Part shown: piece after piece, positions 40,110-50,350 of the stretch
How positions within the stretch are numbered: position 1 is the first letter of the stretch
How the letters are laid out: the number at the start of each line of letters is the position of its first letter
From: Trichoplax adhaerens
Taxonomy: Eukaryota > Placozoa > Uniplacotomia > Trichoplacea > Trichoplacidae
NCBI RefSeq assembly: GCF_000150275.1
Contig: NW_002060955.1
Span: 536,886-600,885 of the forward strand
DNA: 64,000 nt
Direction of reading: 5' to 3'
Position numbers and translations under genes: made by a program
The notes under the pieces: generated by a model
The model's database searches: none
Seen by the model: the letters and a program-made list of their open reading frames with translations, nothing else
What the model was told of the DNA's origin: nothing

Positions 40110-43100
40110 ATGGCGGCATATGAGTCCACAAAATTGACTATCCTCGATGAAACCGAATTTATCCACAAAAAAGGTATGAAATGCTTTGAAGAAGGCGATT
40201 ATGAACAAGCTCTATTACATTACAAAGAAGCTGTTACTCAAATCCAATCTACGTCCAAGAATAGTAATAATAATCATCACCATCAACTTGAACACGATAT
40301 TTATCTGGACATAGCCGATTATTATTTAAATCAATATAAACTGATAGAAGCTGATAAATGGAGAGGAAATGCGGAGATATTAGCCGAACAACTACAAGAT
40401 AGAGTAAGAATTGCAAAGTGCTTTGATAGACAAGGGTGCATTAAAGAATTGCAAGGTGATTTGAATGGAGCTTTAAAAGATTTTAACAAATCACTTGGAA
40501 TAAAATCAGAATGGTCAGAAAATGAAGATATCAATATGAGTAAGTCTTATCTTAACATTGGAAGTATTTATGATAAGCAAGGCAAGTATGACGACGCTCT
40601 ATCGATGTATAACAAGTCACTGAAGATTCAACTAACACAACTTGATGACAATCATCCAAAAATTGCTGTAACTTATAGCAATATTGGTGGTGTCTATAAT
40701 GATCAAGGCAAGTATGACGACGCTCTATCGATGTATAACAAGTCACTGAAGATTCAACTAACACAACTTGGTGACAATCATCCAAGTATTGCTACGACTT
40801 ATCACAACATTGGTGGTGTCTATTATCATCAAGGCAAGTATGACGACGCTCTATCGATGTATAACAAGTCACTGAAGATTCAACTAACACAACTTGATGA
40901 CAATCATCCAAGTATTGCTACGACTTATCACAACATTGGTGGTGTCTATAATGATCAAGGCAAGTATGACGATGCTCTATCAATGTTAAACAAGTCACTG
41001 AAGATTCAACTAACACAACTTGGTGACAATCATCCAAGTATTGCTACGACTTATCACAACATTGGTGATGTCTATAGAGATCAAGGCAAGTATGACGACG
41101 CTCTATCGATGTATAACAAGTCACTGAAGATTCAACTAACACAACTTGGTGACAATCATCCAAGTATTGCTTCGACTTATCACAGTATTGGTAGTGTCTA
41201 TAATCGTCAAGGCAAGTATGACGACGCTCTATCGATGTATAACAAATCACTGAAGATTCAACTAACACAACTTGGTGACAATCATCCAAGTATTGCTGCG
41301 ACTTATCACAACATTGGTGGTGTCTATAATCATCAAGGCAAGTATGACGACGCTCTATCGATGTATAACAAATCACTGAAGATTCAACTAACACAACTTG
41401 GTGACAATCATCCAAGTATTGCTACGACTTATCACAACATTGGTGGTGTCTATAATCGTCAAGGCAAGTGTGACGACGCTCTATCGATGTATAACAAATC
41501 ACTGAAGATTCAACTAACACAACTTGGTGACAATCATCCAAGTATTGCTGCGACTTATCACAACATTGGTGGTGTCTATAGAGATCAAGGCAAGTATGAC
41601 GACGCTCTATCGATGTATAACAAATCACTGAAGATTCGACTAACACAACTTGGTGACAATCATCCAAGTATTGCTGCGACTTATCACAACATTGGTGGTG
41701 TCTATAATGATCAAGGCAAGTATGACGACGCTCTATCGATGTATAACAAATCACTGAAGATTAAACTAACACAACTTGGTGACAATCATCCAAGTATTGC
41801 TACGACTTATCACAACATTGGTGGTGTCTATAATCGTCAAGGCAAGTGTGACGACGCTCTATCGATGTATAACAAATCACTGAAGATTAAACTAACACAA
41901 CTTGGTGACAATCATCCAAGTATTGCTGCGACTTATCACAACATTGGTGGTGTCTATAGACATCAAGGCAAGTATGACGACGCTCTATCGATGTATAACA
42001 AATCGCTGAAGATTCAACCAACACAACTTGGTGACAATCATCTAAGTATTGCTGCGACATATCACAACATTGGTAGTGTCTATATACATCAAGGCAAGTA
42101 TGACGACGCTCTATCGATGTATAACAAATCACTGAAGATTCAACTAACACAATTTGGTGACAATCATCTAAGTATTGCTGTAACTTATAGCAATATTGGG
42201 CAAGTCTATAATCATCAAGGTAAGTATGACGACGCTCTATCGATGTATAACAAATCGCTGAAGATTGAACTAACACAACTTGGTGACAATCATCCAAGTA
42301 TTGCTACGACATATATCAACATTGGTAGTGTCTATAAAGATCAAGGCAAGTATGACGACGCTCTATCGATGTATAACAAATCACTGAAGATTCTACTAAC
42401 ACAACTTGGTGACAATCATCCAAGTATTGCTTTAACTTATAACAATATTGGGCAAGTCTATAGAGATCAAGGCAAGTACGACGACGCTCTATCGATGTAT
42501 AACAAATCACTGAAGATTCGACTAACACAACTTGATGACAATCATCCAAGTATTGCTATAACTTATAGCAATGTTGGGCAAGTCTATAACGATCAAGGCA
42601 AGTATGACGACGCTCTATCGATGTATAACAAATCACTGAAGATTAAACTAACTCAACTTGGTCACAATCATCCAAGTATTGCTGCGACATATCACAGTAT
42701 TGGTGATGTCTATAAAGATCAAGGCAAGTATGATGATGCTCTATCGATGTATAACAAATCACTGAAGATTAAACTAACACAACTTAATGACAATCATCCA
42801 AGTATTGCTACGACATATCACAACATTGGTGTTGTCTATAAAGATCAAGGCGAGTATGACGACGCTCTATCGATGTGTAACAAATCACTGAAGATTCAAC
42901 TAACACAACTTGGTCACAATCATCCAGGTATTGCTGCGACATATAACAGCATTGGTAGTATCTATAAAGATCAAGGCAAGTATGACGACGCTCTATCGAT
43001 GTATAACAAATCACTGAAGATTAAACTAACACAACTTGGTCACAATCATCCAAGTATTGCTACGACTTATCACAACATTGGTAATGTCTATAAAGATCAA

Positions 43101-44331
43101 GGCAATTATGACGACGCTCTATCGATGTATAACAAATCACTGAAGATTCAACTAACACAACTTGGTGACAATCATCCAAGTATTGCTACGACTTATAACA
43201 GCATTGGTAGTGTCTATAAAGATCAAGGCAAGTATGACGACGCTCTATCGATGTATAACAAATCGCTGAAGATTAAACTAACACAACTTGGTCACAATCA
43301 TCCAGGTATTGCTACGACATATCACAACATTGGTGTTGTCTATGAAGATCAAGGCAATTATGACGACGCTCTACCGATGTATAACAAATCGCTGAAGATT
43401 CAACTAACACAACTTGCTCACAATCATCCAAGTATTGCTACGACATATAACAGCATTGGTAGTGTCTATAATGATCAAGGCAAGTATGACGACGCTCTAT
43501 CGATGTATAACAAGTCACTGAAGATTAAACTAACACAACTTGGTCACAATCATCCAAGTATTGCTACGACTTATCACAACATTGGTGGTGTCTATAATCA
43601 TCAAGGCAATTATGACGACGCTCTATCGATGTATAACAAATCGCTGAAGATTCAACTAACACAACTTGGTCACAATCATCCAAGTATTGCTACGACATAT
43701 CTCAGTATTGGTAGTGTCTATAAAGATCAAGGCAAGTATGACGACGCTCTATCAATGTTAAACAAGTCACTGCAAATCTTTTTAGTAACGCTAGGTGAGA
43801 ACCATCTTCATACTGCCCAGCTGTATCGAAGTCAAGCTGTAGTCTATTGTAAACTGTTGAATTTTCGTCAAGCAATCTCATTATATCGAAAGTCCATTAA
43901 CAGTCTACGCAATGTCTACGGAGAGAGTCATCCTCAAATTNNNNNNNNNNNNNNNNNNNNNNNNNNNNNNNNNNNNNNNNNNNNNNNNNNNNNNNNNNNN
44001 NNNNNNNNNNNNNNNNNNNNNNNNNNNNNNNNNNNNNNNNNNNNNNNNNNNNNNNNNNNNNNNNNNNNNNNNNNNNNNNNNNNNNNNNNNNNNNNNNNNN
44101 NNNNNNNNNNNNNNNNNNNNNNNNNNNNNNNNNNNNNNNNNNNNNNNNNNNNNNNNNNNNNNNNNNNNNNNNNNNNNNNNNNNNNNNNNNNNNNNNNNNN
44201 NNNNNNNNNNNNNNNNNNNNNNNNNNNNNNNNNNNNNNNNNNNNNNNNNNNNNNNNNNATATTCTAAAAGGCGGGCTGATAAGTTACTAATTGTAGTGCG
44301 AAGTATAAACTGTAATCGTATCGAGGTGTAA
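40110..44331 (+). CDS. giant TPR-repeat protein, kinesin-light-chain-like repeats, interrupted by assembly gap
   Basis: Probable protein-protein scaffold of the cytoplasm. One uninterrupted frame opens at ATG 40,110 and gives 1,277 residues before the gap at 43,941. A degenerate TPR lies at about residues 15-47 and another at about 98-131. From residue 159 come 26 tandem 42-residue units, 25 of them nearly identical. Each carries KYDDALSMYNKSLKI, a short LTQLGDNHPSIA loop and TYHNIGGVYNDQG. The 42-residue spacing, instead of 34, is that of kinesin light chain and NPHP3-type TPRs. The last unit is diverged (ENHLHTAQLY, then FRQAISLYRKS), as expected for an array end. Beyond the gap, the frame given by its stated length stops at 44,267. 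Another frame runs RRADKLLIVV to a stop at 44,331. The true C-terminus is therefore unknown. There are no introns, unlike neighbouring genes. Confidence 0.88.
40584..43859 (+). repeat. 126-base coding tandem repeat, 26 units
   Basis: The unit encodes one 42-residue TPR. Much of the nucleotide sequence is identical between units, for example GACGACGCTCTATCGATGTA and AACACAACTTGGTGACAATC. Differences cluster at the residues before and after TYHNIG and at the KIQ/KIK/KIR position. In the second half, neighbouring units alternate between a KYDD..KIK and a NYDD..KIQ form. This gives a 252-base higher-order unit at roughly 42,960-43,735. Near 41,460 and 41,850 a KCDDALS unit recurs three units apart. 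Confidence 0.9.
43941..44258. other. assembly gap (318 N)
   Basis: A run of undetermined bases falls right after the diverged final TPR unit. Assemblers often break beside near-identical tandem repeats. The stated length may be an estimate, so neither the frame nor the repeat number can be carried across it. Confidence 0.98.
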
Positions 44332-45712
44332 CCTCGTGTAGCTATAAATACCGATCAACTAATAATAAAATGCAGTTATCAATCTTACTCACGGAGTGAA
44401 CTTATTATTAAAGAACAAAACAGTCTATATACAGCATTGAATCAGTTGACTAATTGGATAATATTGCACACTGACTTACTGGCTCAAGTTCGCAAATGTA
44501 TCCGAATTCAATAAACGATCATTCCGTGTAAACAATGATATTCAAACATTAGAAAAAGTATAGTCTGTTCAAGTAGACTAGTCGGTAAAGCTAATACTAT
44601 ATTGCTAAATTGAAGGGGCAAGTAGATAATACAATTAAGCGGCGATCGAATTTAATTACTGTTTTTTACTTTAGAAAAAAAGTTTTGAAGTAACTTTGTC
44701 CAAATACGACATCATCTTGAATCAATTTATTCATACTAGAGCTAAAACATTTAGCCAATGTCTCAACCATAAAGGGATCCAATAATTCAAACTCATTAAA
44801 ATACTACTTTTATGTTGTTTTATCACCGGTTTAATGAATGCAACATAAACAATTCACGCGTGCAATTACATTACTCAAAACGAGTATAACGCTTAGGTTG
44901 ACAACAGAACTATGTTTTCTTTCACTTAACTTAAATTGTATATGATGTATTCACGGTAATTCTTGATCATGCTTTTGATTGATCTACTTTGCAATTTTAT
45001 ATACGTCATAAAGGTTCCAGGTAACAAGTCTATGACTTTTTATATCACCTATATCCAAGCCTTAATAACTCTAAAATTGCAAATTAAAAATAGTCAATCG
45101 CGATTAGTAGACAGAGGTGTATCCAAACATGTTCGTCTAGTCGAAAGGCTATCCATTCGTCCTATCCTTCATAGTTTTAAAATTGAATCTTTAGTTATTC
45201 TTCAATAACTAGACATAACCATTACTAATTAGCTATAAGGTTGCAATAGCTTATTCTATCAACTATAAATCGAACACCCATAAGTTGATAGAGCATTATC
45301 GTCAATATTCAGTCATTAGCAGATAATCATATAGGGGGAAATGAATTATTAAAAGGTCAACGTTTAGTCAGTATAACAAAACAAATTTCATTCAAGTAAT
45401 ACGAATACAGAAGTAGAATAAAATCGTACAATAAATATTCACACAGAATCAAATCGTATTCTTGCATCTGCAACTACGACAATTCATGCTTCTAAAACTC
45501 ATCAATCAAGGCAAGAATAGCATGTACAGTATCATCAAGGGAAATACCTTTTTTAACATTTTCTATTCTAGATTTGTTCAATATCATTATTAGATGGATG
45601 ATATCAATACTTCAAATTCTGGTCATCGTACATCATCACTGACAAAGACAATAACATATAAATATAGAATTTTATTTGTTTTCAGCTTGATAACACCTAA
45701 TATTCAAACAGA
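44332..45712. other. intergenic region, no gene seen
   Basis: This AT-rich stretch lies between the TPR and Death-domain genes. An 81-codon frame at 44,963-45,208 has no exon-like borders or recognisable motif. Later exons of the TPR gene could lie here if the gap hides a splice donor. Confidence 0.4.
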
Positions 45713-46674
45713 ATGAGCTTTGAAGTAGCATTACATGACGAAAACTTTGCCAGCCACCAAGATAATAGATCATTTTTAATTGAAGTCCTCATTTGTAAGG
45801 AAACCTTATTATTTCTTTTCATTGAGAAACATCAATCATTCTTACCAATATAAGATCTGACAGCTGAAAGTTACTAGAATTAAATACGACTACCGAACAT
45901 GCAATATTTACGGTAGGTACTAGTGAACCACGTACAAAATATAGATCGAGTAGTGGTTATGTTAGTATTTTGCTGTAGATGAAAACAAATTGATATCCAG
46001 TTTATACATTATAATAATAATTGGATTTCGTAAAGCATCAGTGAAAATATGTGCATGACCAACACGTACTTCTTTATTCTCTCTATCCATCTACTCCCCT
46101 TAAAAGAATATGATCATTACATGCATCATTAGAAAGTACGAATAGTTCAATGTTATGGCTTACGATATTAATTACAAGCTAACCAAACAACCTGTACGCG
46201 ATTCATTAGATTCTACTTGTGCACTCCGGCTACTTTTACATACACGATACATATACAGTTCAAGTTTGTTTTATTTTATATTTCGCATTCGATCAATATG
46301 GCAAAGTCGAGCATTTACAAGCTATCATTTAATATCGGTTATAAGTTTCGTTTAAGAGTATATCTTGTTTCATTGTTTGCATTTTAATTTATCTGCGATA
46401 TTAATGTAATGTTATAGATCCAAAGAAGCACTTTTTCCAAACTGCAAATACAATTGGTTTGGATTGGACAAGATTGGCTGCAACTTTGGATCAATCCATC
46501 GATGTCGATAGTATTAAAGATAAAGAAAGTAAGGTTTTTGACCAAGCGATGAAATTTCTCAACAAGTGGTATAATAAAAATTATCCAAATGTAAATGTTG
46601 ATCAGCTTCAAGCAGCTTTACGACGAATAGATAGGAACGATATTGCTTTGGCTATTAAGCCCACTAAGACATGA
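45713..46674 (+). CDS. small Death-domain protein (two exons, 112 residues)
   Basis: Probable adaptor in an apoptosis or innate-type signalling complex (family knowledge). Exon 45713-45794 opens MSFEVALHDENFASHQ. It has an in-frame stop upstream and ends in phase 1 at GTAAGG. Exon 46418-46674 starts in phase 1 and stops at 46,674. The second exon is essentially one Death domain: IGLDWTRLAATL for helices 1-2, KFLNKWY for helix 4, and LQAALRRIDRNDIA for helices 5-6. This is the order seen in FADD, UNC5 and ankyrin-type Death domains. The second exon is strong. The first is chosen because phase and donor fit, and another exon may lie between them. It lies 2.4 kb after the TPR array on the same strand, so being the C-terminal exon of a larger TPR-Death gene is an alternative. 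Confidence 0.65.
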
Positions 46675-48925
46675 AAATATTGTTGCGTAATGGCATATTT
46701 TTCAGTGTAATGCTTGTCTTTCGAATAGTAAGTACGATATTATAGATTGAGAAATTGATTATAACTATTAATCCTATTAAGAACGGAACTGTATTCGTAC
46801 ATGTGGTTGATATTGCGCTTTATTTAACAACTACTTGAAATCGATTAAATTCTATTTCTTTATAAATGAAGTAAAAAACTTAAGCAAATTTAATACTCTT
46901 TACACTTTGTATTAAGGCTATCATCAGTCATAAAGTAATTTTCAGCTAATTTGTATATCAATTATCGAGTGTAGTGTGCAGTTGTACAGCCTCTATGAGA
47001 TGAAAGAGGAAAGCAAACTAGACTTGATTTGTTAAATACAATCAAAAATTTACTAGTATTAATTTTACTATTGTCTTTTCTTTTTGTATACTTATTTGGA
47101 GTCTGGTTGTATCTATTTACACTTGTATTCGTTCTGTATTCTTATTCGACTGCTTTGGCTTAAATAGCGTGTAGTAAGCTAATTCTAAGGCTCCAACATA
47201 AAATCAGACTATCAAGATTTATATAACCATGTTCAATTTTATTACAAGGAAAAACAAACTGTAGCTGTATCTGCAACAAACTAGCAACAAGAACCCCTCG
47301 ATGCATATGCTAATAAACCTAGCACATGTCCTATTAAGTAATTACAGTGAAAATCCGATTCCTTTAATGATGTTGCCACATGAAAATGTTGTAGCAACCT
47401 ACAGCGCACTCTAAGCCTGAATCTAGACTGTACTCTAAGCATGATTTGATATCGACAGTGCCAGCGTGGCGAGTGGATTCTAAACCATTTGAGTTCACAA
47501 TCACTAACTCAAAATTTAAGTTATTAAAATGGAGCAAATCTCTAACTTGATACAATTAGGCAGATACCGTCTTTAGCGTTAACGTATCGTTAGTGCTACT
47601 GCTCGTTGCGTTACTACTGTATTCGTATAGCTGAAATCTCTGCAACCAGAGCAACTTCTGTTTCAATCATTCAGTATCAGATTATTCACATATTAGTCAA
47701 TAAAATCATTTTATAACGGCCAAATCAATTTCTTCGCTCAATATAGTGAATACAATATATTTCAACTATATGTTTGCCAAACTGATACAAATAATTGACC
47801 ATCATCTAGCAGGAGTAACCGTAACTAACTGCTCTATACTAGTAACATTATTACTTATTCGATCTACAAATCATGAATTACATATGCTTGACTGGAAATA
47901 CTACTAGCTTAGTCATCTAACATAGGCACATAGAGGTAAAGCAGTAACCATGTACTTATTAACATCCACCACTTGCTTTCATTATTATTGCATATGCTCG
48001 CATATACAATAATTAACTACTTTTTCCAATCCTACCAGGATATCGGAATCCGGGGAAGTTATTATTCTAATAACCAGTTCAACTTCACTCACATTGCGGC
48101 AGTCCATGCGATATCCACAAATCAACTAATTGTATAAAATCGAAATAAAAGCATTAGAAAATACATTGAAAATAAGCATACGAAAGCAAACTGCGTTATT
48201 AGACCAATTGTAAATGCCGCTTTGCTTAGGAAGCATGAAATTTATGCAGATTACCCTAGATATTAGCAGTTACATTTCCAATTCTGCTATGCGTCTGCCA
48301 AGGCACGTTCTTGGCCCCTAACTAAATACCGTACGGCTAAGAGGATTAAAACGATATTGAGAGGACGATGTTATCCATCTTTTAGGCTTTATCTTTGTTG
48401 GCTGATCATGAAACCATTCATCAAATGGCATCATATGGTAACCGAAAATATCCTAGTCTGGAAACAATTTTTAGATATACCATTGAAGTTTTGGATGATA
48501 TTCAGAGTAGATACAACGAAATTAATTATTATTGTAAATCGATGATCAATTCGATATAGTATCTTAATTTAGCAAGTTGATAATAGTAATTAATGAGCTC
48601 AATGCTTTCAACAATAAATCTACTATTAATCTCAATCAGTTGCATAATAACTTTACAGTAATCGTATAACATGGAAGAGAACATTGCTTACTGCATATAC
48701 TTCACAGTACAATATTTAGCAATATACCTCGGCCGAAACTTGATACAAACCTAATACTGGGTCTTTATCAAGAATTCCAATAGTTACAACAGCAATCAGA
48801 TATATGCTAGTTGTTGTTTAAACATACAATTCGGATATGGTGAAATTACTTTTATTAAACAATATCTATTCTACTCTAACATACCGTTCGCTTTGCTTTA
48901 GTAGATCTCTTAGGTACAACATCTT
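46675..48925. other. intergenic region, no gene seen
   Basis: Only short chance frames are present (for example 47,555-47,364 minus and 48,357-48,545 plus), with no recognisable motifs or splice-linked exons. I see no repeats of note. Confidence 0.45.
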
Positions 48926-49362
48926 TTAAACAGATAAACTAGCAGGATATTTTCCTTTCTTCAGTACACGGCGTATCTCTTGGTATAACTTTTCTTGAAT
49001 GTCAGGATGTTTGCCCAATATACAGTGTCCACAGCACTGTGTTGGCTGACTATATAGACACGCATGGATATTGGCAAAATACCACTTGCAATTGCTATCA
49101 AAAACAAGCGTGGTAAATGACTGACATACTAAAGTTATCGTTACTACACGTAGTAAAATTGAAATAATTTTCAATATTACGAAATCCCCTTTAAAGAATG
49201 GTACACATACGAAAGAGGTCTAATTTCATCTGGAAAGACAAGACCATCTCTTTTGGACAATCTTATCAATGTCAATTGCTTTTGATGATATCCATTACTT
49301 TTGAGTAGCGTTCGTAAAGACCAAATGAACGGTAAACCATCAGGTTTAGGCATCTCTTGCAC
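48926..49362 (-). pseudogene. cytochrome P450 relic, truncated and frameshifted
   Basis: On the minus strand, 49,362-49,177 encodes MPKPDGLPFIWSLRTLL and then HQKQLTLIRLSKRDGLVFPD, which matches the proline-rich hinge and helix A region of a P450. After a stop, 49,060-48,930 encodes SANTVLWTLYI in one frame. It then jumps by one base to LGKHPDIQEKLYQEIRRVLK, which is the end of helix I and helix J. The middle of the protein, helix K (ExxR) and the haem cysteine loop are all missing. HPDIQEKLYQEI is typical of animal mitochondrial-clan and CYP3-like P450s. With the deletion, frameshift and stop it cannot make a working enzyme. It is probably a relic of a duplicated gene. Confidence 0.75.
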
Positions 49363-49429
49363 AGGTTAGGCCTTCATGATATTCATTATTGTTGCTCTCG
49401 GGTGTTTCATGTGTGATTTCGGCTGTTGA

Positions 49430-50350
49430 CTGGAATACAACTATATTGAGCAAAAACAGGTCCAATGGTAATGAATGATGCCGGTGATCTTTGGCACAGT
49501 TGTATTAGTATTGTAATGGTGATGAAAGAAGAATGATTCCTTATTATTCCTATACTCCATCTTGCTAAATACCTTTCCAAATAGGATGATTTAGCTGACT
49601 CGGATTTCTTTCACGGATTCAAATAGTCTTCAACCCGTGCTCTAGCTGCAGCTGCCCGTGGTTCGCTTCTGATATTGCCGGCTTGGGAAATGTTCAAGCC
49701 GGCATAAATTACATGGCGATGAAAAACAGAAGCAGTGCAGTCAATCACTGTAATACAACCATTATTGAGCAAAACAGGTCCAATAGTAATGAGTGATGCT
49801 AGTGATCTTTGGCACAGTTGTATTAGTATTGCAATGGTGATGAAAGAAGAATGATTCCTTATTACTCCTATACTCCATCGTGCTAAATGCCTTCCAAATA
49901 AGATGATTTTGCAGACTCGATTTCTTTTCGCGAATTGGAATAGTCTTCAATCCGTGATTCGCTTCTGATATTGCCGGCTTGGGAAATGTTCAAGCCGGCA
50001 TGAATTACATGGCGATGAAAAATGGAAACAGAGTTGACTATAATACTTGTACAACCATTATTGAACAAAACAGATCCAATAGTGATGAATGATGCCAGTG
50101 ATCTTTGGCACAGTTGTACTAGTATTGCAATGGTGATGAAAGAAGAATGATTCCCTATTACTCCTATACTCCATCGTGCTAAATACCTTTCCAAATAAGA
50201 TGATTTTGTAGACTCGATTTCTTTCGCGGATTGGAATAGTTTTCAATCCGTGCTCCAGCTGCAGCTGCCCGTGGTTCGCTTCTGATATTGCCGGCTTGGG
50301 AAACGTTCAAGCCAGCATGAATTACATAGCGATGAACAATGAAAGCAGTA
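49430..50350. repeat. three tandem copies of a unit of about 300 bases with an internal hairpin
   Basis: Copies begin near 49,453, 49,766 and 50,061. Each runs from TTGAGCAAAACAGGTCCAAT, through GATCTTTGGCACAGTTGTAT and GATGAAAGAAGAATGATTCC, to GGTTCGCTTCTGATATTGCC and a hairpin, then AATTACATGGCGATGAA. Copy 2 lacks about 20 bases (the CTAGCTGCAGCTGCCCGTG part). The copies are much more alike than the other repeats in this window, so this array is young. I found no transposase-like frame or obvious terminal repeats. Confidence 0.85.
49677..49703. other. perfect 9-base inverted repeat (hairpin), copy 1
   Basis: GCCGGCTTG and CAAGCCGGC are separated by nine bases, so either strand can fold into a GC-rich stem. 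The identical structure occurs in the second copy at 49,973-49,999. In copy 3 (50,290-50,316) the right arm has one mismatch (GCCAGC) and the loop one change. Confidence 0.85.

Noticed and set aside
40552-43014. Series of long minus-strand frames reading CYTSIERRHTCLD again and again
   Set aside because: They are the antisense of the 126-base TPR repeat. Because the repeat length is a multiple of three, any stop-free antisense frame recurs in each unit.
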